Source of the DNA: Azospirillaceae bacterium
GTDB taxonomy: Bacteria > Pseudomonadota > Alphaproteobacteria > Azospirillales > Azospirillaceae
Direction: 5' to 3'
Length of the DNA: 64,000 nucleotides
NCBI GenBank assembly: GCA_028283825.1
Contig: JAPWJW010000002.1
Span: forward strand, 613,501-677,500
Below, piece after piece: positions 42,362 to 51,684 of this stretch. The notes under the pieces were generated by a model. That model was given only the letters and a program-made list of their open reading frames with translations, searched no databases and was not told the DNA's origin. The position numbers were made by a program, and so were the translations under genes. The stretch's first letter is position 1; each line of letters begins with the position of its first letter.

Positions 42362-43717
42362 ATGTTCATGACAGGGTCCGACGCGGCATCGGCCGCCGGC
42401 GGCGACAAGGCCCCGGCTTGGCCACCGGCCGCCACCGCCTATTGGGGCCTGGCGATGCTGGTGGTCACCTACGCCCTGGCCATCCTGGACCGGGTCGGCC
42501 TGGGTCTGCTGGTGCAGCCGATCGAGGCCAGCCTGCACATCACCGACGCGCAGATGGGCCTGTTGCAGGGGGCGGCCTTCGCCGTCTTCTACGCCGTGCT
42601 GGGCCTGCCCATGGGCCTGGTGGCCGACCGTGCCGACCGCCGGCTGCTGATCGTCGCCGGCCTGGTGCTGTGGAGCCTGGCCACCATGGCCTGCGGCCTG
42701 GCCGCCAGCTTCATCGGCCTGTTCGTCGCCCGCATCTTCGTGGGCATCGGCGAGGCGACGCTGACCCCGGCCGGCACCTCCATGATCGGGGATTATTTCC
42801 CGCCGCGCATCCGGGCGCGCGCCTTCGGCATCTTCGCCCTGGGCACGGCGGTGGGGGCGGGCACGGCCTTCCTGTTGACCGGCAAGATCCTGCAACTGGC
42901 CGACTATCTCCTGGCGCATGGCCCCCAATTCCTGTCGGGCATGCAGCCCTGGCAGGTGGTGTTCCTGCTGTTCGGCGCGCCGGGCCTGGTGCTGGCGCCC
43001 ATCTTCGCCGCCACGGTGCGGGAACCGGCGCGGCTGGGCGATGCCGGCGCCCTGGGCCGGGTTTCGCTGAAGCCGCTGATGGCCGCCGTGGCCCAGCGCC
43101 GGCAGGTCTATGCCGCCATCATCGTGTCGGGCACCGCCAGCTCCATCTGCCTCTATGCCCTCTATGGCTGGTTCCCGTCCTTCCTCATCCGGGTGCACGG
43201 CTGGGCGCCGGCCGACGCCGCGCACGCCATCGGCCTCTACGGCGTGCCCTGCGGTGCCGTCAGTTGTGTCGCCTCCGGCTGGCTGGTCAGCCTGGTGGAA
43301 ACCCGCCGGCGGGGGGACGCGCCCATCGTGGTGGCGCTGGCCTCCTTCCTGGTGATCGCCATCGGCGGTGTGCTGCTGGGCCTGGCGCCCACCGGCACCG
43401 TGGCCATGGCGGCCTACATGGTCCTGTCCCTGGCGCTGAACGCGCCGGTGATCGGCTTGCTGACGGTGGCCAGCCGTGTCGCGCCGAACCGCCTGCGCGC
43501 CCAGGTCATGGCCCTGATGGGCCTGGTCAACAGCCTGCTGTCCCAGGTGCTGGGGCCGTTCACCGTCGGCCTGCTCAGCGACAATGTCTTCGGCCGGGAA
43601 AAGGGCCTGGGCCTCAGCATCATGACGGTCATCCTGATCGTCTCCATCCTGGCGGTCGTCTCCCTGGCCTGGTCGCGGCGGGCCTATGCCGCCGCCATCG
43701 CCGAGATCGACGGGTGA
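42362..43717 (+). CDS. MFS transporter, Spinster-like
   Basis: 451-residue inner-membrane transporter with 12 predicted helices. DRVGLGLLVQPIEASLHITDAQMGLLQG, FAVFYAVLGLPMGLVADRADRRL and ARIFVGIGEATLTPAGTSMIGDYFPP are the family signature of Spinster-type MFS proteins, which in proteobacteria are often found in catabolic clusters. ATG at 42362 chosen for the GGGGG site 8 bp upstream; in-frame starts further upstream would include the TGCA operator region. It is the first gene of a run of five or more on the plus strand (MFS, two M24 proteins, FAD monooxygenase, cupin), spaced by 9 to 47 bp. It probably carries the substrate or a breakdown product across the inner membrane. Confidence 0.9.
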   Translation: MFMTGSDAASAAGGDKAPAWPPAATAYWGLAMLVVTYALAILDRVGLGLLVQPIEASLHITDAQMGLLQGAAFAVFYAVLGLPMGLVADRADRRLLIVAGLVLWSLATMACGLAASFIGLFVARIFVGIGEATLTPAGTSMIGDYFPPRIRARAFGIFALGTAVGAGTAFLLTGKILQLADYLLAHGPQFLSGMQPWQVVFLLFGAPGLVLAPIFAATVREPARLGDAGALGRVSLKPLMAAVAQRRQVYAAIIVSGTASSICLYALYGWFPSFLIRVHGWAPADAAHAIGLYGVPCGAVSCVASGWLVSLVETRRRGDAPIVVALASFLVIAIGGVLLGLAPTGTVAMAAYMVLSLALNAPVIGLLTVASRVAPNRLRAQVMALMGLVNSLLSQVLGPFTVGLLSDNVFGREKGLGLSIMTVILIVSILAVVSLAWSRRAYAAAIAEIDG

Positions 43718-43731
43718 GGGGGAGCGTGACC

Positions 43732-45030
43732 ATGGAAACCCGCGATCCCCAGGGCGCGCTCGACGTTGGCCCGTCCATTCCCGTCGACCGGGACCGGGCG
43801 GCCGACATCCTGGCGCTGCACGGTGTCGATGGCCTGATCGCGCTCCAACCTTATAACGTCTATTACTTGACCAACACCGTGCCGGTGCTGACGGCCTTCA
43901 ACGCCGAATTCCCCGCCTTCGGCGTGTTCGGCGGGACCCTGCGCCAGACCTTCTATGTCGGTAGCGCCGGCAGCTTGTGGGACATGGCGCGGGACGGCCG
44001 GGAAATTCCCGACCGCATCGCCTTCACCGGCGTCGCCAATGCCGACGACTATATCGGCGCCGGCGCCAACCCCTTGGATGTGCGGCCGAAACCGTTCACC
44101 GGCGGCTTCGCCGTGTCCCCCACCGCCCCGCTGTCGCCGACCGAGCGCCTCTGGCGCGACCTGCAGGATACCTACAATAGTAGTGCGGAGCCCAGCCGCG
44201 AATGGGCCCTGGTCCGCGCCATCCGCGAGGCGGGGCTGGAGGGCCGGCGCATCGCCGTGGATGACATGCGCATCCCCTACCTGCTGGGCCGCATCGGGTA
44301 CGAAGGCGTGACCTGGGTGCCGGGTGAGGACATCTTCCGCCACATCCGCCTGATCAAGAGCGACTATGAGATCGACCTGCTGCGCCAGGCGCAACGGGCC
44401 ACCCAGCATGCGGTGACGGCGGCGGCGCGGCAACTTGAGCCCGGCATGACCTATGACCAATTCCGCCTGGCCTTCGACATCGCCTGCGCCACACAGGGCG
44501 CATCCTCCGCCTTCCTGCTGTTCGGCGTGGCGCAAGGCCAGCTGCCAGACGGGGTGGTGACCAGGGGCCGACCTTACATGGTCGACAGTTCGGCGCGCGT
44601 GCGCCAGTACATGGGCGATTTCGCCCGCACCATCTGTGTCGGCGAACCCTCGGTCGAGGCCATGCGCCGCCACCGCGCCCAGCAGATCGGCCGGGCCGAG
44701 GCCCTCGACAAGATCAGGCCCGGCGTGGCGTGGAGCACGGTGGAACAGACCGCCCGCACCGCCATGATCAAGGCCGGCATGCCCGAGCATGTGATCGCCG
44801 CCTGCTACATGCACAGCGTCGGCTTGCAGCATGAGGACCAGCCCTGGCGCCTCGACAGCCCGTTCCCCATGCGCCAGTCCTTCGTGTGCGAGCCGGGCAT
44901 GGTGATGACCCTGGACCTACCCTACCTGGAACTGGGCGTCGGCGCCGGCCACAACGAGGACATGATCCGCGTCACCGCCACCGGTTACGAGCTGCTGAAC
45001 GACCCCATCGATCCGATGATCATCGTCTGA
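43732..45030 (+). CDS. M24-family metallopeptidase-fold protein 1
   Basis: 432-residue cytoplasmic protein of the M24 (pita-bread) fold, the family of Xaa-Pro dipeptidases, creatinases and some lyases. N-domain to about residue 150, catalytic domain after IRLIKSDYEIDLLRQAQRAT. Metal-site residues: Asp in MVDSSAR, Asp in MGDFARTI, His in MHSVGLQHED, Glu in HNEDMIRV. The other expected Glu (TxEP motif) is Asp in VMTLDLPYLE. ATG at 43732 with GGGGGAG 7 bp upstream, 12 bp after the transporter stop. The next gene is a close paralogue. Could be a prolidase-like peptidase or have another hydrolytic activity. Confidence 0.85.
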   Translation: METRDPQGALDVGPSIPVDRDRAADILALHGVDGLIALQPYNVYYLTNTVPVLTAFNAEFPAFGVFGGTLRQTFYVGSAGSLWDMARDGREIPDRIAFTGVANADDYIGAGANPLDVRPKPFTGGFAVSPTAPLSPTERLWRDLQDTYNSSAEPSREWALVRAIREAGLEGRRIAVDDMRIPYLLGRIGYEGVTWVPGEDIFRHIRLIKSDYEIDLLRQAQRATQHAVTAAARQLEPGMTYDQFRLAFDIACATQGASSAFLLFGVAQGQLPDGVVTRGRPYMVDSSARVRQYMGDFARTICVGEPSVEAMRRHRAQQIGRAEALDKIRPGVAWSTVEQTARTAMIKAGMPEHVIAACYMHSVGLQHEDQPWRLDSPFPMRQSFVCEPGMVMTLDLPYLELGVGAGHNEDMIRVTATGYELLNDPIDPMIIV

Positions 45031-45039
45031 GGCCGCGAC

Positions 45040-46368
45040 ATGGTTGACCCGCAACAGCGCCCCTTTCCCGATGCCGCGACGGCCGCCGCCCGCATCCCCC
45101 TGCCGCTGAACCGCCAGCGGGCCCATGCCGTGCTGGAGAAGCACGGGCTGGACGGCATCGTCGCCCTGCGGCCGCACAACGTCTATTACCTCAGCAACAG
45201 CTGGCCGGTGGCGGTGGATTTCGGCAGCGAATTCCCCGCCATGGCAACCTTCGCCGCCGACCCGTCGCAGCCGGGTTTCTTCATCTGCACCCCCGGTGCG
45301 GCGCTGGAGGTGATGAACGGCGACCGCGAGGTCTTGCCCGTCATCACCTATACGGGGGCGGAGAACTGGCGCGACTATGTCGGTGCCGGGCCGGAACGCA
45401 TGCGGGTGGAACCGCAGGCCTTCGGTGCCGCCACGCCCTTCGGTTTCGCCGTTCGTTCCGGTATCGAATTGACGGCGCGCGAGGCGGCGTGGGACCGGGC
45501 GCAGGTGCGCCACAACCCCACCAGCGCGCCCTCGCCGGAATGGGCGCTGGTGCGGGCGCTGAAAGAGTCCGGCCTGATCAACGGGCGCATCGCCGTCGAC
45601 GACATGCGTGTGGCCCGCCTGCTGGCCGGCATCGGGGTGGACACGGTGACCGTCCTGCCGGGCGACAACATCTTCCGCGACATCCGCCTGATCAAGCAGC
45701 CGCATGAGATCACCCTGATGCGCCAGGCGCAGAAGGCCAGCCGGGCGGCGGCGATGGCGGCGGCGCGCGGCCTGGTGCCGGGCATGACCTATGCCGAGGC
45801 GCGCGCCCTTTTCGTGGGCGAGGCGGCCCGCCATGGGGCGGAGCTGTCCTTTCTGCTGCTGGGCATGTCGCAGGCCATGCTGCCCGATGGCGTGGTGCGG
45901 TCGGGCCGCAGCTACATGATCGATTGCGGCGCCAGCTTCAGCCACTACATGGGCGACTTCGCCCGCACCATCGCCATCGGTGAGCCCAGCGCCGAGCTGG
46001 CCCGCCGCATGGCGGCACAGCAGGCGGCCCGCGCCGCGGCGCTGGAGATCATCCGGCCCGGCGTGCGCTTCTCGGCGGTGGAGGCGCTGGCGCGCGCGGT
46101 GATGGTCAAGGCCGGCATGCCATCCCATGTCATCGCCGCCTGCTCCCTCCACTCCGTCGGCCTGCAGCACGACGACCAGCCCCACCGCACCGATGTCTTC
46201 TACCGCGTGCCGGTGGATCTGACCTTGGAGGCGGGGATGTGCGTCACCCTGGACCTGCCCTTCCTGGAGATCGGCTGGGGGGCGGGGCACAACGAGGACC
46301 TGCTGCTGCTGACCGCCAATGGCCATGAATTGCTGAACGATCCGGGCGATCCGCTGGTGATTGTCTGA
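45040..46368 (+). CDS. M24-family metallopeptidase-fold protein 2
   Basis: 442 residues, tandem paralogue of the preceding gene with the same landmarks: RPHNVYYLSNS (NVYYLTN in the other), EWALVRALKESGL, RIAVDDMRVARLL, IRLIKQPHEITLMRQAQKAS. Metal-site Asp in MIDCGASF and MGDFARTI, His in LHSVGLQHDD, Glu in HNEDLLLL; again Asp replaces Glu in VTLDLPFLE. The shared change in both copies shows that it predates the duplication and is probably tolerated or functional. The two may form a heteromer or act on related substrates. ATG at 45040, 9 bp after the first copy. Confidence 0.85.
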   Translation: MVDPQQRPFPDAATAAARIPLPLNRQRAHAVLEKHGLDGIVALRPHNVYYLSNSWPVAVDFGSEFPAMATFAADPSQPGFFICTPGAALEVMNGDREVLPVITYTGAENWRDYVGAGPERMRVEPQAFGAATPFGFAVRSGIELTAREAAWDRAQVRHNPTSAPSPEWALVRALKESGLINGRIAVDDMRVARLLAGIGVDTVTVLPGDNIFRDIRLIKQPHEITLMRQAQKASRAAAMAAARGLVPGMTYAEARALFVGEAARHGAELSFLLLGMSQAMLPDGVVRSGRSYMIDCGASFSHYMGDFARTIAIGEPSAELARRMAAQQAARAAALEIIRPGVRFSAVEALARAVMVKAGMPSHVIAACSLHSVGLQHDDQPHRTDVFYRVPVDLTLEAGMCVTLDLPFLEIGWGAGHNEDLLLLTANGHELLNDPGDPLVIV

Positions 46369-46415
46369 GGTTTTTCGGCGCTTTTTCATCTGTTTTATTA
46401 ATCAGGATTTCCGTT

Positions 46416-47588
46416 ATGACGTCATCGCCCATCCTGATCGTCGGCGCCGGCATCGCCGGCCTGACCGCCGCCCTGGCACTGCAACGCCAGGGCCGCCGGG
46501 TCATCGTGTTCGAACGCGCCGCGACCATCGGCGACGTGGGGGCCGGCATCACCCTGGGCGCCACCGCCAGCCGCAGCCTCTACGCCCTGGGGCTGGAGGG
46601 GGCCCTGAAGGCGGTGGCCGACGCGCCGCAGGCTAGCGCCGCTTTCGACTACCGCACGGGCGAGGTGCTGGGCGGCGCCTTCGCCAAGCGCAACTGGACG
46701 GCGGCCGACCTGGTCGACGTCAACATGCTGCACCGCGCCGACCTGTTCGACGTGCTGAAGGCCGCCGTCGATGCCAACGACCCCGGCGCCGTCCAGCTGG
46801 GCGCCCCGGCGGTGGGGTTCGAACAGGATGCGGGCGGGGCCACCCTGCTGCTGGCCGACGGCCGGCGGGTCACGGGCCAGGTGCTGATCGGCTGCGACGG
46901 CCTGCGCTCCACCATCCGCGCCGCCCTGCTGGGGCCGGAGGCGCCGCGCAACACCGGCCGCGTCGCCTACCGCTTCCTGGTGCCCATGGACAAGGCGGCC
47001 CCCTACATGGGGCGTGGGACGGCGGGCGTCTATGTCGGGTCCAAGGTGGCCCTGGCGCGTTATGTCATCCGCAAGGGCACGCTGGTCAACTGCGTCGCCT
47101 TCGCCCACCGCGCCGACACCACCGAGGAAAGCTGGAACAGCCACGCCACGCGTGAGGAACTGCTGTCGCTGTTCGACGGCTGGCACGCGGATGTGGTCGG
47201 CCTAGCCCGCCACGCCCCGCTGGAGAAGACGGCGCGCTGGGCCCTGTTCGACCGTGAGCCCTTGAGCCGATGGGTGTCCGGCCGGGTGGGCCTGCTGGGC
47301 GATTCCGCCCATCCGGTGCTGCCCTTCCTGGGCTTCGGCGCCGCCCTGGGCATCGAGGATGCCACGGTGCTGGCCCGCTGTTTCGCCCACACGGACGACC
47401 CCGCCCGGGCACTCAGGATGTTCGAGGCGACGCGCCTGCGCCGGGCCAACGCCATCGTGCTGGAATCCCGCCGCCAGGGCGAAATCTTCGACGCCGGCCC
47501 CGGCTGCCGGGTCCCGGCCGAGGTGGGTGAACGCGAAAGCCGCACCGTCTACGACCCACTGACCGCACCGCTGGCCGACGCGGCCTGA
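46416..47588 (+). CDS. FAD-dependent monooxygenase (salicylate-hydroxylase-like)
   Basis: 390-residue flavoprotein of the para-hydroxybenzoate/salicylate hydroxylase class, which uses NAD(P)H and O2 to hydroxylate aromatic or related substrates. Motifs: GAGIAGLTAAL (FAD pyrophosphate, residues 9-19), the DG motif in VLIGCDGLRSTIR near residue 165, and LLGDSAHPVLPFLGFGAALGIEDA near residue 290. No membrane segment. The gene is 47 bp downstream of the second M24 gene, in an AT-richer gap. Its presence suggests that the cluster's substrate or an intermediate has an aromatic or enolic ring. Confidence 0.88.
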   Translation: MTSSPILIVGAGIAGLTAALALQRQGRRVIVFERAATIGDVGAGITLGATASRSLYALGLEGALKAVADAPQASAAFDYRTGEVLGGAFAKRNWTAADLVDVNMLHRADLFDVLKAAVDANDPGAVQLGAPAVGFEQDAGGATLLLADGRRVTGQVLIGCDGLRSTIRAALLGPEAPRNTGRVAYRFLVPMDKAAPYMGRGTAGVYVGSKVALARYVIRKGTLVNCVAFAHRADTTEESWNSHATREELLSLFDGWHADVVGLARHAPLEKTARWALFDREPLSRWVSGRVGLLGDSAHPVLPFLGFGAALGIEDATVLARCFAHTDDPARALRMFEATRLRRANAIVLESRRQGEIFDAGPGCRVPAEVGERESRTVYDPLTAPLADAA

Positions 47589-47622
47589 TTTTCCAAACAC
47601 TTGAAACAACAGGGGAATGACC

Positions 47623-48141
47623 ATGGGCAAGAAAACGACATCCGTCCTGGCGGCGGTGGCCGGCTGTGCCATGCTGGCCGGAACGGCGCGCGCGGCGGAC
47701 TCGCTGTTCACCTGGAACGACATCTACAATCTGAAGATCTACCACGCCTACGCCGCCAGCGACGGCAAGAGTTATGTCGAGGAGATCAACGTCCCGGCCA
47801 TGCGGACCAAGACCCTGTCCGGCTCATCACAGACCTATTTCGACCTGAAGCCGGTGGAGATGCGCATCGCCCGCGGCGTCTCCGGCGAGATGATGGACTG
47901 GCACGGCGCCGTGGAGTACCGCCACCTGCTGATCCCGCTGCAGGGCAGCCTGCAGTTCGAGATGGACGACGGCCGGTTCCTGGAACTGAAGCCGGGCGAG
48001 GCCATCCTGGCGGAGGACTGGACCGGCCATGGCCACCGCTCCGGCTGTGCGGCCTCAAAGAACCCCACCTGCGTCGTCATCGACATCATGGTGGAGCCCA
48101 ACCCCCACAGCCTGCCGCTGCGCGATCCGCCCAAGCACTGA
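47623..48141 (+). CDS. exported cupin-domain protein
   Basis: 172-residue protein with signal peptide (KKTTSVLAAVAGCAMLAGTARA, cleavage after ARA) and a small cupin barrel: VEYRHLLIPLQGSLQFEMDDGRFLELKPGEAILAEDWTGHGHRSG. Only some of the usual metal-binding His/Glu positions are filled, so catalysis is uncertain. ATG at 47623 has AGGGG 8 bp upstream; the ATG at 47617 is too close to it. It is the last gene of the plus-strand run and is followed by a strong hairpin that faces the convergent TonB receptor. Could bind substrate in the periplasm. Confidence 0.8.
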   Translation: MGKKTTSVLAAVAGCAMLAGTARAADSLFTWNDIYNLKIYHAYAASDGKSYVEEINVPAMRTKTLSGSSQTYFDLKPVEMRIARGVSGEMMDWHGAVEYRHLLIPLQGSLQFEMDDGRFLELKPGEAILAEDWTGHGHRSGCAASKNPTCVVIDIMVEPNPHSLPLRDPPKH

Positions 48142-48150
48142 CAGGAAAAA

Positions 48151-48180
48151 GGCGCCACCTGGTTCGTGACAGGTGGCGCC
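48151..48180 (-). terminator. terminator of TonB-receptor transcript
   Basis: GGCGCCACCTG (48151-48161) pairs perfectly with CAGGTGGCGCC (48170-48180) around an 8-nt loop. On the minus strand it is followed at once by TTTTTCC, so it is an intrinsic terminator 18 bp after the receptor stop. On the plus strand it also follows the cupin stop by 9 bp but has no U-run. Confidence 0.85.
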
Positions 48181-48197
48181 CGGTACTTGAAGTAATA

Positions 48198-50711
48198 TTA
48201 AAACGAGTACTTGACCTTCACACCGAAGGTCCGCAAGTCCGGCAGTGCGGCGATCGCGGCGGCGTTGTAGGCGGAGTGGCTGAAGGTGTTGTTCAGCAGC
48301 GAGCCGTCGACCACGCTGGTGTAGTTGTGGTTGTCGAACAGGTTGGTCACGAACACCTCGGCATTGATGGTCTTGGTGTTCAGGCCGACCCGCAGGTTGA
48401 CGTTGGTCAGGTCCGGGGACTTCAGGATGTTGGCGGCATCGGACCAGACGCCGGACTTGTAGGTGAAGTCGCCGCGGATGTAGGCGCTGGAGCCTTCGAT
48501 CAGGTCCAGGTCGTGGGTGTATTGCAGGCCGATGGCGGCGGAGTACTTGGACGTCAGCGGGTCTTCCTTGCCCGTGAAGTTGGTGACGCCGGTCAGCTGC
48601 GTCACCGACGGGGCGGTCAGCTGCTCAATGTAGCTGTCGTTGATGGCGCCGCTGGCGTTCAGTTCCAGGCCGTGCATCAGCACGGCGGTGACCTCACCCT
48701 CCACACCTGTCATCTTCACCCGGCCGGCGTTCAGGGTGGCGGTGACCGACTGGGTCGACCCGGTGGACGGATCGAAGATCAGCAGGGCGGCGTTGTTGAT
48801 CTGGTTCTTCCACACGGCGCGGTAGGCCGCCGCGGTGTAGCGCAGCCTGTTGTCGAACAGCTTGCCCTTGATGCCGATCTCATAATTGTCGATCTGCTCG
48901 GGCTGGACCTCGATCTTGTAGCCGTCGGCCGCCGCCGTCTGCTGCACCAGGGCTGTGCCCGACAGGAAGGCGGTGTTGAACGAGCCGGGGTTCACGCCTT
49001 CGGAGTACGAGGCGTAGACCATGGTGTCGGGCGTGATGTCGTACTGGACAATCGCGCGCGGCAGGAAGCTCTGGTACTCGTGGCTGGCGATCTGGGTGCC
49101 GCCGGCATAGGTGCCGATGGGCAGGAAGGTGTTGGAGGTGACCGTCAGGCCGGTCGGCGGGGCGTAGGCGTACAGGTGATCGACCTGGTAACGGCCATCG
49201 ACGCTGACCGTCAGCTGGTCGGTGACCTGATAGCTCAGGCCGTAGAACACGCCCACCGTCTTGTTGCGGGTCATGCCGTTGACGGTCGACAGCACGGTGG
49301 TGCCCACGACGCCGTTGCCGCCGCCCAGGCCGTTCTGGGTCTTGGCGTCCAGGTAGCTGGCGCCCAGCGTGCCCTTGAAGGGGCCGTGGTTGTAGGTCGC
49401 GCGCAATTCCTGCGACACGTCCTCGTTCTTGCGTTCCACCAGGTAGGGATAGTCGAAGTAGCTGCGCGAGCCGGTGCCGCCGTAGGGGTTGGTCTGGCTG
49501 GTGTCGTAGTAATCATCCAGGTCCGCCAGTTCGCTGTAGTACTCGTGGTTGTAGCCGGTCAGCGAGCTGATGGTCAGGTCGGTGTCCGGCACCTCGTAGT
49601 CCATGGCCAGGTGCAGATGGTAATATTGGCTGACCAGGCCATAGCCCTGCACCCCGTCGTCCGGGTCGATCAGGCGGCCCTTGGGGTTTGCCAGGAAGGC
49701 CTTGATGAAGGCGTCGTTGGCTGTGTTGGCGGAGGGCGAACCGATCAGTTTGGGCGCCGTGCCGCAAATGAAGGCGTTCTTGACCGCGACGCCCAGCGCG
49801 CTGACGCCGTTCAGGGTGCAGTTGGATTGACTGGGCACCACCACGTTGCCGTTGGCGCCGGTGATGGTATAGGCGCTGATCAGGCCTTGGGCCGACGGGC
49901 CGTCGTCGTCAGCCGTGATCATGCCGTAGAACTTGGCGGTGAAGTGCTCGCTGGGCGTGAACTTCAGCGAGACGCTGCCGGACTTGGTTTCCTGGTCGCC
50001 CAGGGTCTGGCCGGGCACGCCGGCGTTATTGTAGGAGCCGTCCTTGGCGAACTCGCGCGCCTCCATCCGGATGCCCAGCTTGTCGGCGACGATGGGGCCG
50101 CTGACTTCCGCCTGGAAATCACGGTTGTTGCGGGTGCCCAGCATGCCGCTGACGGAGCCGCTCCAATCGTCGGTCGGGTCCCTGGTGATGACGTTGACGG
50201 CGCCGGCGAAGGTCTGGCGGCCGAAATAGGCGCTCTGCGGGCCCTTCAGCACCTCGACCCGTTCCGGGTCGGTGATGTTGCTGATGGCGGTGGCGGAGGA
50301 AACGGGCACGCCGTCCAGGAAGACCGAGGCGGTCTGCGAAAGGGCGTTGGGGGGCGTGAAGCCGCGGATGATGATCTGCTGGAAGGACCGGTCGTTGCGG
50401 CCGGCGCCGTTGTTGACCACCTTCATGCCCGGCGTGAAGGCCGAGATGTCCTGCACGGAGACGATGCCGCGCGCCGCGATGTCTTCCGCCGTCAGGGCGG
50501 AGACCGCCACCGGCGTCTTCAGGATGTCTTCGCTGGCCTTGCGGGCGGTGACCACGATTTCGGTCAGTTCATCGTCGCTGGCGGCCGCGGCTTGCGGCGC
50601 CGGCGGCTTTGTTGCGGTCGTGTCCTGGGCGTAGGCCGATGACGTGGCGCCCGCGATCACCAGCGCCAGAAGCGACGTGGCGGTACGGATGCGCGTGTTG
50701 AAAGCAACCAT
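48198..50711 (-). CDS. TonB-dependent outer-membrane receptor
   Basis: 837-residue outer-membrane receptor. Signal peptide ends at SAYA (residue 28); a TonB-box-like stretch DELTEIVVTARK is near residue 47. The plug follows (AVSALTAEDIAARG, QQIIIRGFTPPNAL, VEVLKGPQSAYFGRQTFAGAVNVIT), then a 22-strand barrel ending in VKVKYSF. The wording of the box and plug is that of sphingomonad- and Azospirillaceae-type receptors for organic substrates rather than of classical siderophore receptors, but the ligand cannot be told. ATG at 50711 with AGGGGGC upstream. It lies 136 bp after the SDR gene and may be read with that operon or from its own promoter. Confidence 0.92.
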   Translation of the reverse strand: MVAFNTRIRTATSLLALVIAGATSSAYAQDTTATKPPAPQAAAASDDELTEIVVTARKASEDILKTPVAVSALTAEDIAARGIVSVQDISAFTPGMKVVNNGAGRNDRSFQQIIIRGFTPPNALSQTASVFLDGVPVSSATAISNITDPERVEVLKGPQSAYFGRQTFAGAVNVITRDPTDDWSGSVSGMLGTRNNRDFQAEVSGPIVADKLGIRMEAREFAKDGSYNNAGVPGQTLGDQETKSGSVSLKFTPSEHFTAKFYGMITADDDGPSAQGLISAYTITGANGNVVVPSQSNCTLNGVSALGVAVKNAFICGTAPKLIGSPSANTANDAFIKAFLANPKGRLIDPDDGVQGYGLVSQYYHLHLAMDYEVPDTDLTISSLTGYNHEYYSELADLDDYYDTSQTNPYGGTGSRSYFDYPYLVERKNEDVSQELRATYNHGPFKGTLGASYLDAKTQNGLGGGNGVVGTTVLSTVNGMTRNKTVGVFYGLSYQVTDQLTVSVDGRYQVDHLYAYAPPTGLTVTSNTFLPIGTYAGGTQIASHEYQSFLPRAIVQYDITPDTMVYASYSEGVNPGSFNTAFLSGTALVQQTAAADGYKIEVQPEQIDNYEIGIKGKLFDNRLRYTAAAYRAVWKNQINNAALLIFDPSTGSTQSVTATLNAGRVKMTGVEGEVTAVLMHGLELNASGAINDSYIEQLTAPSVTQLTGVTNFTGKEDPLTSKYSAAIGLQYTHDLDLIEGSSAYIRGDFTYKSGVWSDAANILKSPDLTNVNLRVGLNTKTINAEVFVTNLFDNHNYTSVVDGSLLNNTFSHSAYNAAAIAALPDLRTFGVKVKYSF

Positions 50712-50847
50712 TGTGATGCCCCCTGTTCTTTGAACATTCGTTGATGTCGGTACCCGTTGTGGGGTTTTTCCCAATTATTGTTATGACTGCGTAAGTTCTT
50801 CGTTTGTTTCTCGTCTCCAGGCGTACTGTTTTCTGCTTCCCATTCTT

Positions 50848-51684
50848 TTAGTGATATTCCTCGCCGCCGCTGACGTTCATGGCCTCGCCGGTGATGTACT
50901 GGGCGCTGGAAGAGGCCAGGAAGGCGCACGCGTTGGCGGTGTCGTCCACACTGCCCGGCCGGCCCAGCGGCACGCGGTCGCGCAGGCGCTGCCAATACGT
51001 GTCCATGTCCACCCCCCGGCGGCGGGACAGGGTCTCGCGCTGCCAGTCGCCCAGGTCGGTGGGCACATGGTTGGGACAGACCGCGTTGACGGTGATGGCG
51101 TGGCGCCCCAGCTCGATGGCCGCCGACCGGGTGAGGCCGATGAGGCCATGCTTGGAGGCGCTGTAGGCCGACATCAGCCCGACGCCGGACTTGGCGGCCT
51201 GCGAGGCGATGGAGATCACACGCCCGCCCTGGCCGCGCTCGACCATGGCGGATGCGGCGTACTTCATGGCCAGGAAGGCGCCGCGCAGGTTCACGCCCAT
51301 GACCGCGTCCCAATCGGCCACCGGCATCTCGGTGACGGCGCCCACCAGGAAACCGATGCCGGCGTTGTTCACCAGGATGTCCAGCTGACCGAAAGTGCCG
51401 GTGGCGTGCTCCACCATGCCCCGCACCTGGGCCTCATCCCGCAGATCGCTGGCGAAGGTGGTGCACTCGGCACCTTCGGCTGTGATGGCGGCACGGACGG
51501 CCTCCATCTCATCGGCCATGGGCAGGCCCTTGGCCTGGCTGGCGGTATCCACCACGTCATGGATAACGATGCGGCAGCCTTCGCGGGCCAGGCGTTGGGC
51601 GATGGCGGCACCCAGGCCGCGTAGACGCCCGGCGCCGGTGATGAGCGCCACCTTGCCCGTGAGGTCGGGATAGCTGGCGCTCAT
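50848..51684 (-). CDS. SDR-family oxidoreductase
   Basis: 278-residue short-chain dehydrogenase/reductase using NAD(P). Nucleotide-binding motif ALITGAGRLRGLGAAIA near residue 15 with an extra Arg-Leu-Arg in the turn, NNAG near residue 98, catalytic Ser in ISIASQAAKSG near 150 and YSASKHG (Tyr, Lys) near 165, and the C-terminal YITGEAMNVSGG. A ketone/alcohol conversion is expected. ATG at 51682-51684 overlaps the stop of the upstream HapK-like gene by four bases. The C-terminal RRRGVDMDTYWQRL insertion suggests a large substrate pocket. Confidence 0.88.
   Translation of the reverse strand: MSASYPDLTGKVALITGAGRLRGLGAAIAQRLAREGCRIVIHDVVDTASQAKGLPMADEMEAVRAAITAEGAECTTFASDLRDEAQVRGMVEHATGTFGQLDILVNNAGIGFLVGAVTEMPVADWDAVMGVNLRGAFLAMKYAASAMVERGQGGRVISIASQAAKSGVGLMSAYSASKHGLIGLTRSAAIELGRHAITVNAVCPNHVPTDLGDWQRETLSRRRGVDMDTYWQRLRDRVPLGRPGSVDDTANACAFLASSSAQYITGEAMNVSGGEEYH

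Noticed and set aside
42322..45030. 902-codon frame suggesting a large fusion with the first M24 protein
   Set aside because: The first 470 codons are an out-of-frame shadow of the MFS gene; a well-placed ribosome site precedes ATG 43732.
43732..46368. M24 proteins as DddP-type DMSP lyases
   Set aside because: They have the same fold and similar length, but the sequences around the metal site and the N-domain do not match what I know of DddP, and no other DMSP gene is near.
47601..50642. 1,013-codon plus-strand frame across the cupin and TonB-receptor region
   Set aside because: It is antisense to the receptor, with Gly/Ala/Arg/Val-rich low-complexity translation and no domain.
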